DNA of 64,000 nucleotides, from positions 4,043,501-4,107,500 of the forward strand of contig NC_091008.1 of the NCBI RefSeq assembly GCF_041146395.1. The letters run 5' to 3'. Within the stretch, counting starts at the first letter, position 1. Each line of letters starts with the position of its first letter. Below the pieces are notes generated by a model. That model made no database searches, was not told the origin of the DNA, and was given only the letters and a program-made list of their open reading frames with translations. The DNA is from Eulemur rufifrons. Lineage: Eukaryota > Chordata > Mammalia > Primates > Lemuridae. Positions 25,088 to 36,412 of the stretch are shown piece after piece. The translations under genes and the position numbers were made by a program.

Positions 25088-27364
25088 TACCACTGGTACA
25101 GAAGGAAAAAAATGTTTTAGAAAGGTCCAATTGTTACCATCACTAAAGAAACTTTAGCATTTTAGGGCATTCATATGCTGAACAACACTAAAAAATAGAT
25201 GAGATATATAACAGATTGGTGTTGTAAAATTAAAACTGATTTTTGAAACTATGCTTGATTTTATTGGATCACATTTAAAATAAATCACTTATTTTTCAGC
25301 TCTCTAATTCTATACATCCTCTAGTTAAAACTTTCCTAATGGGTTGTATTCTACATGTGTTGGCTTTCTAAACCTTCTCTGACCAAACATTTGTCAGTAT
25401 TTTATCATTCTGAGACTTCCATTAAATTGTTCCACTGGTTTCCATGAAGATAGCTTGGTCATCCAGAAAATTTACCTCAGGAAGTTGTAAAACCCTGATC
25501 ATGTTTCAGTTATTAGGAATTCCAAATTGAAAATTAATCTTCCTCAGACTTTTAAGAAGTTCCTTCTATCATGGAAATAAATTTGAAATCAACCTTTTCC
25601 TCATGTCCACCTGCCATCTTTATAAAAGTCAAAACCATATGTGCTTCGTCTTTGAAGTACGATTCTGTCCTCTAATGATATCCTTCATATAGCAGTGTTA
25701 TTCCACTAGCCCTAACTTCCATTGCCCAAGTGGAGCCCAGTTCAGCAGAAGAATGACAAATGCATGCACAGATGGGTGATGTCGGGGTAATAAATGACCA
25801 CAGCCTATGAAGTTACAAACACAAAAAATGTCAACAAGTTGCCCAGATAAAATGACATACAAAATGAGCCAATATGGGCTGAATATTTAGAGCAATTTCT
25901 GGTTTGAATTACAAAATCAATTTTTCTTAAATGAAAAGTTTCTTGGAACAGAGGATCTATTGTTTATTTTTTTCAAATACATATCATAGCATTTTAGTAA
26001 GTAATTGTGATTAATGTGTACTGATTCGCTTATTGTGTACAGTAAATGAAACTTCATTTTTGTTTGTAAAATGCATGCTTTGCTGAACTGAACAAATACA
26101 AATTCTAATTTACCAATCATGAAGTCTTAGCCACCAATATCACTGCTAAAAACTTTGTAGTAGGTGATCTTTCGGGGGTCTTATTTTAAATCAGAGATAT
26201 CAAAACTAGAAAGCTTTTCCCCTGCTAATATCAGCTGAAAGGATGTTTAATATGTGAAATAGAGTCCTGTAGAACACAGGACAGGCTTCAACCTTCAGAA
26301 AAAAATTGAGTCAAATAAAAAAGAGACCATTCTGAGGGATAAATGATATAGCTCTTGGATTGTTAAATGCAAAAACCAGATGGAAAAGAAAATCAAAAGG
26401 GAAGCTGTTCCATTTTTCAATCACACATTACAAAGGTAAGCACAGAATGCTTTGGAGCCCATCAGTTAGGGTGCCTTTTTTTTTCTGCATACTGACCATT
26501 ATAGTCTTAACATTAGGGAATCCTGGAAACGTTTTTGTAGACTGAAACGTGCAAATCTCTTCCATATTCATCATCCGCCATGTATTGAGTCCATCTGCAT
26601 ATCCCTATGTATACATACAGTATCTTTTGAATCAACTCCACTAAATATTTTGTATCTCAAAACCTTAAGCAGACAGATTTTGTGAGAAAATTCCTACTTG
26701 AAAACTTTGAAAAATCTATGTAAATCTATGTAGACCAGATGGGAAAGAATCTGGTCTAAAGCATGTCAACTAGAGTGTAAAAAAGCACATCGGTGTTACT
26801 CAAATAATAACAGTTCTACCCAAAATTCTGCAGAGAGGCAGTGCCTGGGTGGATGGACCCTGGGCCAACAACTTTCACCCAGGAATAGGTTCCTTCATTC
26901 AGTTCTTCTGGATGGGGACTCCAGTGGAGCAGGGTCTGATGATGCAACACTCTCTTGCCCCAAGCAGACAAGGTATGGAAAGCTACATTCATTCATACTG
27001 CTCCACTGCAATGCACAGAGAACACTCATCAAAGTGTGACCCATGATGACATCTGCTTTAGCAGCCAGGGCAAGATGGGCTTCCGTGGTGCTCCCGGAGA
27101 AGTTTGTGTTCCTGGCATCGGATAGGACCAGCCTGAAGCCCAAGAAGCACCCAGTTGGAGTAGGGAGTGGAGAATGGTAGGGAGGTAGGAAGCATGGAAA
27201 GAGAAGCTCCATGTAAAATTTATCAAATATTTCTATAGTGTTCAAATCAGATGACTACTTTTAAAAGCTACGGGCATCCTACGAATTAGAATTTTAGCAT
27301 TATTTGACATGTTTAGGTGAACTGGTTTTGAAATAAATTCAAATTAAAAGTGTTCAGCATTTTA
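25088..27364. other. Unique DNA; GC-richer segment 26.82-27.22 kb
   Basis: No transposon recognised. 26820-27220 is more GC-rich than its surroundings and carries overlapping ORFs on both strands (up to 116 codons on the minus strand), none resembling a known protein. It could be a decayed pseudogene or LTR that I cannot identify. Confidence 0.4.
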
Positions 27365-28118
27365 ATTCATCGGGAAAATGCAAATCAAAACTACAGGGAG
27401 ACATTAGTACTACACGTTCATCAGAATGGCTAAAATTTAAAAATACTTATAAGGCCAAATGTTGACAAGAATGTGGAGAAACTTGATCTCTCATGGTGGG
27501 AATGGGAAATGTTGCAGCCACTGTGAAAAAACTATTCAGGAGCTTCTTTAAAAATTAAATCTACACCTGCCATAGACCCAGCCGTTCCACTCCTAGGTAC
27601 TTACTTACCCAAAAGAAATGGAAACATATGTCCCCACAAAGACTTGTGCACAAATGTTAATGGCAGCTTTACTCACAACAACCTCATCCTGGAAACAACC
27701 CAAATGCCATCCACGGGTGAATGGATAAACACAGTGTATATATCCATAAAATGCAATATGATTTACCAATAAAAACGAACAAATTATTGGTATATGCAAA
27801 ACATGGATGAATTTCAAAAACAATAGGCCGAATGAAAGATTCAAACGGAAATGGTATATTCAGTATGATTCCGTTTATATGAAATGCAAACTTGTCTATA
27901 GGGACAAAATGCAGATCAGCGGTTGCCTTCAGCCTAGAGCAGAAGAAAGGAGGTACTAGAGAGGGATGCATGGAACCTTTGAGGATGGCGGAAATTATCT
28001 GTATCTTGATCATGGTGGAGGTTCATGGGTGTATATAAATGTCAAAACGTGAAATCTTATGCTTGAAATTTATGTGATTATTATACATGTTATTCCTCAA
28101 TAAATTTGATTAGAAAAA
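27365..28118 (+). mobile_element. Old L1M element: ORF2 C-terminus and 3' end
   Basis: Sense-strand L1 3' region in order: 'aaatgcaaatcaaaactacagggagac', 'tcatcagaatggctaaaattt', 'aatgttgacaagaatgtggagaaact', 'cccagccgttccactcctagg', 'ggaaacaacccaaatgccatccacgggtgaatggataaacacagtg', then a 3'UTR (ctgtatcttgatcatggtggaggttcatgggtgtatata) ending in an A-rich tail at about 28110-28118. Short flanking similarity (AATTCAT on both sides) may be the target duplication. Minus-strand ORFs over it are shadows. Confidence 0.9.
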
Positions 28119-29584
28119 AAATTCATTTATATAATCACAAGAGCTGCAACCTTATATTCGTGAATGAAATAAAAAAGAATTTTTGCTTATATATAATATA
28201 AATTATGTTTTAATATAAGTAATGATTTCAAATTTTCTATTATATTCTTATGGAAAGAAATATTCTCTCCATGGTTGTTACAAAGCATGTGAAGAAATCA
28301 TATAAAACATTTGAAGTTAAAATTACATATAATCATTTCAAACATATAGCCTGATATTAAAAAATCATGTAAATGAGAATTCTTGTTTCTCATTAATGGT
28401 TTGAAAACATTCTACTTATATGTAGAATGCAAGATTGATATTTGTTATATCATCCAATACTTTGTACTTTATACTTTTATTTATTTTAAATTATATACGA
28501 GAAAAAACATGCTAATTTAAAAAACAAACTTTTAAATATCCTATCACACCTCACCTCCTATATAATTCTCATTTCCCAGGTGTGTCATGATGGGATAAAA
28601 TTGTGACGCTTCCTGTCCAAATCTGGTGAATCTATCAGACACAACAGATTTTAAAATATGTGTAAAGCTATGGTTTTTATTTGACTGAAAGTCACAAATA
28701 TATTAGCGATGACTGAATTATTACGGCACATGTCTTGGATTTCTGTCGATGAACAAGTGATGTCAATACATTATGAAAAGTTAAAACATACTCAGCATGT
28801 GAATTATTAAAAATTTATTTTAAAAGTTTATTTTTGCTTTACTTGAGCAAAATCACTATTTTGGTATAATCAAGATTGCCGTGTGGTTTGTGTTCTATAA
28901 TCTGTAATGATCTAAAGGATTTAAATATATAACAGTGTTTAAAGTATATAAAATTTGATATATTTATATTTAAAATGTAAATTAAACATATAAAAATGTG
29001 AAAAATAATTTTTGTTTTCAAAAAGGCATGTTCTTTTCCTAAAATATTTAAAGGAACCTGTAAGTTAACAGGTAAAATATATAAGTATTAAATACTAAAA
29101 ATATTTAATAAATCAATAAAAACTAAACATTTACTTTTTTATATTTATTCCAGTAAATGTTTTATAATAATAAAACTATGTTCAATTCCAGAATTTTATG
29201 TCCATCTACTAATCATTATAAAGAAAACATAATCTTTGCATATTCTGTCTAGGTTTACATATAACATACAGTACAACTTTAACAATAATATGAATTCTTT
29301 GAAATTGTAATATTCCTCAGCTACTCTGTGCGACTATTATGAATACTAAACTATTTTGTGAATATCCACCTGGATAGCGTTTTTGACACACAAAAGGAAG
29401 CAAAAAGAAAAAGAGAAAAGGATATTTGGCAATTAGAAATTCTTTTTAAGCAAAAAAAAAAATCTTGTATTTATGCTGAGAGTTCTCATTATTTTTAGCC
29501 TGTGCTGACCCAAAGTCTTAAGTTACACGTTAACCACAGACAGGGAAAAATTTAAATAATTTATATGCACATCCAGATGATCTC
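28119..29584. other. Very AT-rich unique DNA
   Basis: No repeat or gene recognised. Among the most AT-rich parts of the window (TTAAAATATATAAG-type sequence, especially 28920-29180). Confidence 0.45.
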
Positions 29585-29594
29585 TAACCTTTTT
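29585..29594. repeat. Target-site duplication, left copy
   Basis: TAACCTTTTT, identical to 29759-29768; flanks the Alu monomer. Confidence 0.8.
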
Positions 29595-29758
29595 TTTTAC
29601 ATATATATTTTAGCTGTCCATATAATTTATTTCTATTTTTAGTAGAGACAGGGTCTCGCTCTTGCTCAGGCTGGTCTGGAACTCCTGAGCTCAAACGATC
29701 CTCCCGCCTCGGCCTCCCAGAGTGCTAGGATTACAGGTGTGAGCCACCGTGCCTGGCC
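29595..29758 (-). mobile_element. Free left Alu monomer, minus strand
   Basis: In reverse complement this is only the left Alu arm plus the lemur-type linker: starts at ggccaggcacggtggctcac (29758 leftward), runs through 'gagcaagagcgagaccctgtctctactaaaaatagaaataaattatatggacagctaaaatatatatgt' and ends in a short A-run. The right arm is wholly absent. Perfect 10-bp duplications on both sides show this was the inserted unit, not a later deletion. Confidence 0.9.
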
Positions 29759-29768
29759 TAACCTTTTT
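29759..29768. repeat. Target-site duplication, right copy
   Basis: TAACCTTTTT, identical to 29585-29594. Confidence 0.8.
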
Positions 29769-30074
29769 AATATAAGTAAATACTGGCTGACACCTTAAAC
29801 ATTAATTTAATAACAATTATCAAGCTTCTAAAATATTTGACAAAGCACTGAACAAGATATTTCAGAATATGCAATAAAAGTTATCACACATAATCTCAGG
29901 CTTTAAGAGTGTCGTATCTAGAAGGAGAAATAATATAAAATATTCCAAATATAGTATGGTAAAAGTTAGTAAGTGTCAGGTATGTTTAATTATACAGTTC
30001 TCAAAATATAGAGAGATTATTTTCAAGTTAGTGTGTCAGAACACTGAGTATCAAGAAACCTGTGTATTGAAACC

Positions 30075-30642
30075 TAAGATGTTTCATTTGTGTGATCGTT
30101 ACATTTATGTGTCATCTTGACCAGGTTAAAGAATATCCAGGTAGCAGGTAAAACATTCTCTCTGGGTGTATCTATGAGGATGTTTTCAGAAGCAATTAGC
30201 AATGGAATTGGTGGATAGAATAAAGAAGATCCTTTGTCACCAATGTGAGCAGGTGTCACCTGATCAGCTGAGGGCCCAGATAGAACAAAAAGGAAGAGGA
30301 AGAGCAAATTCACTCTCTCTTCTTACAGACCTCTCACCTTCTCTTGCATTAGGGCATCGAAGCTCCTGGATCTTGGGTCTTCAGACTCCGGGGCTTACAC
30401 CAGCACATGTAATGCATGTCCACCTCCCTTTCTGCCCCCTCCACTCTCCGACCTTTGACTTCAGACCAAATGCCACCACTGCCTGTCTTGGTTCTCTAGC
30501 TTGGAGACTGCACATCATGGAATTCTTGGCCTGCATAATCACACGAGCCAATTTCCACCACAAATCCTGTTGTATATTTCTATGTATATCCTATTGGATC
30601 TCTCTCTCTGGAGAACCCTGGCTAACACAACTTGAAAAATAG
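30075..30642 (+). mobile_element. ERVL-like solo LTR
   Basis: The blocks follow a common mammalian LTR recognised from memory: 'atgtgtcatcttgaccaggttaaagaatatccaggtagc', 'aaaacattctctctgggtgtatctatgaggatgttttcagaagcaattag', 'gtggatagaataaagaagatcc', 'gatcagctgagggcccagatagaacaaaaagg', 'cttggcctgcataatcacacgagccaatt', 'tcctattggatctctctctctggagaaccctggctaacaca'. It ends in CA, as LTRs do. No internal retroviral genes are present. Family not assigned. The 146-codon ORF crossing it is spurious. Confidence 0.75.
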
Positions 30643-30744
30643 AACTTCTCCCTTGCTCATGGTCCCCAAATGTAAATTAAATATTGCCCTTAATATGCTC
30701 CTATCTTCGGTATAGAGATGCAGAGATTAATATTTTGACGATGC

Positions 30745-31100
30745 TATTAATGTGGTGATGATAGATGCTGAAATAAACAAATCCCCAAATCACAGTGGAT
30801 TAACCCAATGGAAGTATGATTCTCATGCATGTGACGTCCAGAATGGATATTTTTGAGCTTTGGAAGGCTTTCTAAATGGCAATGCAGCTATCTTCCATTT
30901 GTGGCTCTGTTATTTTTAACATTTATTTGCTAAGGTCATGCTGAGAGTTACGTTCATTCCAAATAACTAGAAGGGAAAGGGACCAGGAGCATCACCTATG
31001 ACAGGTGCCTACGAGCCAGGGCTGCCAGGTGCATCATTTGTACTTCAGCTGGAACTCAGTCATGTGCTGACACCAAACTGCAAGAGAGACTAGAAAACAA
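30745..31100 (-). mobile_element. MaLR-like LTR relic, reverse
   Basis: 'atgctgaaataaacaaatccccaaatcacagtggattaaccc', 'tatcttccatttgtggctctg', 'ttgtacttcagctggaactcagtcatgtgctgacaccaaactgcaagagagactagaaaac' follow the reverse complement of a MaLR-like LTR (its 3' end reads 'tgtgttaagccattgagatttgggtttgtttgttattaca'). Confidence 0.6.
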
Positions 31101-32889
31101 ACAGCAAGCCAGTGACTGTCACTATCGCCATCAACATTTTTAGGTCCAATAAGAACACGGTCTTGGCTCCACATGCTGGTTTAATGCAATGGAGCTTTTG
31201 ATTATTGACGTTTCTGTTGCTCTTCCCGTATCTGTTTCCTTTTCTAGGAAAGAGGGCTCCCTATAGTAAGCATTATTGCTGTTACGACTCTGAATGTAAC
31301 CACAGTTTTCCGAATTCCAAATGTGACTCTTTATTAGAGATGTTCTACTCTCTCCCATTCTTCAATGTCACCAGCATCTTGACCAGTCACTCAAACACTT
31401 AATTGAGTGCTTCTGGGCTGACTTAGTTATTTTGGGACAGAAGATTCAAAGAATTCTGACAGCTCTCATGAGCCTCCTCAGTTAGCTGTCATCTGTGCCT
31501 AGTTAAGTTGCATTTGAGTCTAATCCTGCAACTTTTAAAGACTAAAATCCAGTACATTCTAGTTTCTCCCCTAAACGGTTATTGTGCTAGGTACTAAACA
31601 AACTGAACTGGCAATAGCATCCACCTCTGGGAACTTGACTTCCAAAATTTGTAGCATAATTCTTCCTGAGTTCCACTTCAAGGACTTGGAAAAAAAAAAA
31701 AATATTGAAAACCATCTGCCTATTTTAGCCAGGTACAAATAATTTTTGAAGATTTTTCTGCATGGAAGTATGTTTTTCAGTTAGTTTTCAGTTATTTAAA
31801 CAATTAGCAGTTTATACACGCAAATGTTAACGAGTACCTTTTTGCAACTGGATAATGTATGTGAAACAGTAGAATTTGGAAGTATTTTGTTAGACTTAAA
31901 TTATTTCTCCATATTAGTGGTAGGACAGTTTTGAGAGCATATGTCTCTTAATCCAATCAGCTGTGGCCCTTATAAACGGTGGAAAGATCAAAGTGACTCA
32001 AATGTCTATCTCTTTGTAGAATGTAATAACCACAGCTGATCCATTGGATCAAAAGAATATTTTCACCTCAGTTCTATAGTTCTTCATATAGAAATAGCCC
32101 TAGTCATGTGCAGAGGCTCAGCATTATCTTAGTTATTGGCTTAAATTTTTAAAAATTAAAGTTAGAATATAAAACTTCAATGTACTCATATACAGAAGAA
32201 AAAAATCACATTATATAGCAAGCACAATATTTCTAGATTTTGCAATAATGACTCAGTTTGTTCCCACTGAAGATATGCTAACATTCACATGTGGATGTTT
32301 ATCTTGGAATGTTAAATTTTACTTATTAATTATTAATTACATTAATACTCAATATAATTAAGTTATCAGCAAACTCACATGCCTACCACTGTTGTCGGGA
32401 TCACCAAGCCAAAGTGGGTTCATATAAATTGCTCTCTAGCCATATTCAAACTATGCGTTAAAGACGTCAGTCTGTCTCAATGACAGAATTCTCTAGGTGA
32501 GCGCCACCCAGAAGACACGTCGATAGATTACAGTCACGTTTAATAGAACCAACAAAATAGCCTCACACAGGGATGCTGTCTAGTTAGCCTGACTCTCAGC
32601 CATAGAAGTTGGAAGTACATTCACAACTCAAAGGCAAAACACTTAGTTACTGGTGAGCTTCTAGAATGTTCCTTTCATATCCTTGCTTCCTACAGATATT
32701 AAGTGCTCTACAGTTCTTCTCACTCTCTCCAGCTTGATAGCATCTGAAAATTTTACATTCCAACCTTGAAGTTTTATAAAAAGATATCGCCTATTAGGGG
32801 ATTTAGGCTTGACTTTTGCAGCTTGGCGGCTTCATGTAAGATGAGGTCCCTTAAGGGAAACTGTTCACGGGTTACACTCAATACTATTT
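31101..32889. other. Unique DNA, nothing recognised
   Basis: No transposon recognised; an A-run lies at 31690-31703. Small ORFs around 31.2-31.4 kb on both strands have no recognisable homology. Confidence 0.4.
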
Positions 32890-33110
32890 TTAAACAGCCT
32901 TCATAAGTGCACATATTTAATTGTGTAGTTTGATAAGTTATGACCTATATACAATATTCATGAAATAATCACTACAATCAACAGTTGCATATGTCCATCA
33001 CCTCCAAAAGGTTCCTCAGCCCCTTGGTGAATCCCTCCACCCCTCCTGGCCCCCTTCTAAGGCAGCTACTAATCTGTTGTCTGTCACTATTACCCTGATT
33101 ATCTTTTAAA
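32890..33110. repeat. Old L1M-type fragment
   Basis: 'acatatttaattgtgtagtttgataagttatgacctatatacaatattcatgaaataatcactacaatcaacagttgcatatgtccatcacctccaaaaggttcctcagccccttggtgaatccc...ggcagctactaatctgttgtctgtcacta' matches a common L1M-type 3' segment (caattcaatgagttttgacaaatg...ccaccaccccaatcaagat...catcaccccaaaaggttccc). Confidence 0.65.
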
Positions 33111-33599
33111 TTAGGAAGAAAAGAGTCCTTTTGAAAACATTGATCATCCATGATTCGTTTCAAGATTCAGTAAAAACCTAAGATGTGTTGTGACGTTCCC
33201 AGGTCACATTCCAGATTTCATCAAAATCAAAGACTTAAGAGACAGCCAGATAAATACAAAACGCTAAGAGCTGCAATTGAAGCAGAGATTTTCTCTTTGG
33301 CAAGTAGCTATGCATCTCACAGAGTTGTCTACAGTAGATGAAAAGCGTTTGGTAGCAAACTAGGGCTGGGACAGACCACAGAGCTCTTTCATCCATGTCT
33401 ATCCCTTTGTTAGTTCTCACTCTCCAAATGAATGAGTGATAATATTATTTTTAAACTTCTGGGGAAGAAGAAGAGTTTTCCTAGCTAACTAACCTACCAG
33501 TTAATAACCAGGTTTCATATTTAATACTAAAAATCTATCAGTTTCCTCATCTCAAAAACATGACTCTCTCCTAGTTTATTTTATAACATTTTCCATTAG

Positions 33600-33790
33600 A
33601 AAAATTTTCCATTCTAAAAACAATATATACTCCTCATGGGAAATTTGGAACAGAAAGCACACAAATTAAAAAAAAAAAAAAGAAGAGAAAAATTACTCAT
33701 ATGCTTCTAACCTAGAAATAACATTTTTATATTGCGGAATATTGCCTTTCAGTCTTTTTCTATGCTTAGATTTTTGCTTTTGGATTCTAG
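33600..33790. repeat. Old L1M-type fragment
   Basis: 'aaaatttggaacagaaagcacac', an A-rich gap (33668-33681), 'gagaaaaattactcatatgcttctaacctagaaataacatttttatattg' and 'cctttcagtctttttctatgc' resemble a LINE-associated segment with 'ataatcctaccacccagagataaccactgttaacatt...ttccagactttttttctatgc'. Diverged. Confidence 0.5.
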
Positions 33791-34039
33791 CATGAATTCC
33801 ACACTACATGATTCTGTCTTTCAAGGAAATAAAATTAAATGTATTGACTTACTCTTCATAAATTATAAATATAGGAGTTGGCCTTAAATGTTCTAATATT
33901 TATAAGAAAGTCTTTTATTTATAAGCATCTTTTCTCACGCTCTACAATTTCCTTAAAAGATACAAGAGAACTGGACATTCTAGAAATTTCCTTTAGAATC
34001 TTAAAAAGTATTGAATAAGTCTTTGAGTACAGATGTGGT

Positions 34040-34430
34040 AGTTCTTAGTGCTGTTCCTCAAATATTTCTAGCTCTTCACCTTTTGAGCACGTGGTTGGGC
34101 TGTACTTCCTGGAGCTGTTATTATTGTCTTTAAGTGGGAACCAGATGACCAGCCTGGCCAGTGAGTTGTGAATAGAGTGATGTGTTTCCTTCCTGAGCAA
34201 GCCATTATGTGCTGCCTATCAGAGTCCCCTTTCCGGCCATTGGAACCAGCAATGTTTCTGATACCATTGCTCTGCCAGCCTGAGTCCTAAAACAAAGACA
34301 CTTGAGAAGAGCCCATTATCCATGCACAATAGACTTGCTTCATGGACAAGAAACAAGGTTTTGTTTTTGTAATTCACAAAGGATTGTGGCATGATTACAG
34401 CAGCATATTCTAGCCCATCCTAATTTATTT
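34040..34430 (+). mobile_element. MaLR-like LTR relic
   Basis: 'cacgtggttgggctgtacttcctggagc', 'agtgggaaccagatgaccagcctggccagtgagttgtgaatagagtgatgtg', 'atggacaagaaacaaggttttgtttttgtaattcacaaaggattgtggcatgattacagcagcatattctagccc' track a MaLR-like LTR whose 3' end reads 'ttgtgttaagccactgagattttggg...gttactgcagcata'. Diverged. Confidence 0.6.
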
Positions 34431-34762
34431 CTCATCTAGATTTTCTAACTTTTATTGCACCAGTTTCTAGTTTATTCAAGTTTGTTCCTTTTTCTTTTCT
34501 TATCCATAACTAATACTCAAGGCAGCCGAAAAGAATACAGAATAGACGATGTAGTTATTTTGATGATTTTAAGCCCGGTGATAAAGAGAGAGTAAAAGTT
34601 GGAGATACAACCATCACGGTGGTATATAAATAATTGTTGTGGGGCCCCTATATTTAGAAAAAATCTGATGTGAGTTGAGGTATGGTTAGTTGCGGATGAA
34701 GATTTAGAATAATGGGCAAAGAAGAGGCATTTAGGAATACATATAAACATATAAATATAAAT

Positions 34763-34766
<4 letters not shown>

Positions 34767-34795
<29 letters not shown>
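34767..34795. repeat. (CA)n microsatellite
   Basis: About 14 uninterrupted CA units, preceded by AT-rich 'ataaacatataaatataaatacat'. The antisense ORF reading CVCVCVCV is an artefact of this run. Confidence 0.95.
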
Positions 34796-34797
<2 letters not shown>

Positions 34798-35870
34798 TTT
34801 CCAATCACTCTATGGGAAAATTATTCTGTCTGGAATTGAGTGAGAGTCTCCCCAAATCAGAATGTCAGCGCTATTCTGGCAGCCAAAATGATGCAACCCC
34901 ATGAAATAAAAGCCATACCATTTGGCATTAACGGAAGCAGCCCACTCACCAGGCTGTTTTCCTGGAAATGGGCCTGGCTACGGGGATCCTGATGACTCCA
35001 TTTATATGAGTCCTAGAGCTCCTTCAGGGGTCTGATGGGGGACAGAGAAGTGTCAGCGAATGGAAAGTGGCCCCCAGAGGAGAAACAGAAAACAGGAACA
35101 GGGTCTGGGCTTGGAGCAGACAGCACAGCCAGTTCTGGACAGCTGGAGTCCCCAAAGGGGGACTTAGAGAATGTTGAAGAAGTCACTCCGAACCCAATCT
35201 TGTGGGTTCACAAAAGTATAATATCAAGGTATGTTCATGCCCTTGAGAAGATAATTATTCAGCAGGTGAAACTGACTTGAAAATTATATAAAATGACAAG
35301 AATGCTTTTAGAGATAAACATCTTTGTCATACGAAGTCAAACTCTGCAACCTTGCTACAGTTCCTACATAAGCACATGGGCCACTGCATCTCTATGTCTT
35401 CTTCTAAACCCTTTGTGTCGGTTTTGTTTTGTTTTGTTTTGTTTGAGATTTTTCCCCCCGAGGACACAGCAGAGCTAGAAGGGAGAGAAAGCAGCAATTC
35501 TTCTCCCACCAATGCCCATTTCCATAGCTTGGCCTGGAGCAGCTAGTCTAAGACTTGATTGTGCTAAGAATCACCCCCAGAGTATCTGGTGATGGGTACC
35601 AGACAGCTCTGTTGCTAAGAAGCACTTTCAGGTGATCTCCATGGTCTATTCCTGAGAAACCCAGAGCTAGAGACAGACCCATAAGCATCCGCATCCTGAC
35701 TGATAGAAAGAATTTTGTTAACAAAGCAGAGAGATGATGTAGAAACCTGGAAGTGTTGAATATAAAAATTCAGTGACTTTTTTAGTTTATATTTTTGGTC
35801 CCTTTGTGATTGGGAGAGGGGGGAAAGATTTAGAGCCAGGGCTCTTTTTAGTAATAAGAAATGATCTTTC
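34796..35870. other. Unique DNA with a (GTTTT)n run
   Basis: No transposon recognised. 35421-35446 is a five-unit GTTTT microsatellite. 34850-35170 is GC-richer, with an 81-codon plus-strand ORF of low-complexity composition (MGDREVSANGKW...) that I do not recognise and do not call. Confidence 0.4.
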
Positions 35871-36105
35871 CAGAAATTGTTCTAAGGACTTTCTATGTAT
35901 TAACTCACAGGTAATCTTTAATTTAATCTTTAAACAACTCTACGAGATAGTCACCATTATTATCACCATTAATACATGAAGGAACTGAGGAACAGAGAGT
36001 GTAAGCAATCTGTCCAGGGTCACACAGCTAGTAGGTGGAGAGCTGAGATTCCAAACCAGGCGTTTCTACACTAGAGTCTGTGTTCTTACTCACGGCGTTG
36101 TACTA
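35871..36105 (-). repeat. MIR SINE relic
   Basis: Well-preserved reverse-complement MIR: 'ttgttctaaggactttctatgtattaactcacaggtaatc', 'aacaactctacgagatagtcaccattattatcaccattaatacatgaaggaactgaggaacagagag', 'caatctgtccagggtcacacagctagtaggtggagagctgagattcc', 'tagagtctgtgttcttactcac'. Confidence 0.9.
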
Positions 36106-36239
36106 TTATTGAGAACATCAACAGAAATGCCAGCTACTATCAATACCTATTGGGAGTGGCTCTTTGCATATTCCCAGACACATCCTGGTAAACATCAGGG
36201 TAAAAAGTCACAATATAGCTGTACACTTTAGACTTCTAG

Positions 36240-36412
36240 TCACCCGGAAGCAGTACTTTTCAAACTGGTTATACATTCAAGTAACCTGGAGAGTTTCTAA
36301 AACATTCCAGCGTCCAGCTCCACCCCAGACAAATGAAATCAGACTATCTAAGCGGAAAACCGGACACAGTGCTTTTTAAAAGCTCGCCAAGTGATTTTAA
36401 CATGACACTATA
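36240..36412. mobile_element. hAT (MER20-like) DNA transposon relic
   Basis: 'agtacttttcaaactggttatacattcaagtaacctggagagtttctaaaacattccagcgtccagctccaccccagacaaatgaaatcagactatc' followed by 'aaaagctcgccaagtgattttaacatgacactatagcactg' follows non-autonomous hAT elements of the MER20 kind (cagtggttctcaaactt...tcacctgg...gggccccacccc...caggtgat...). Exact family uncertain. Confidence 0.6.

Noticed and set aside
26849..27245. Overlapping plus and minus ORFs, up to 116 codons
   Set aside because: No recognisable protein family, mutually overlapping, no splice context. Could be a decayed element, but I cannot support a call.
30202..30642. 146-codon plus-strand ORF
   Set aside because: Coincides with the solo LTR; no retroviral protein motif is present.
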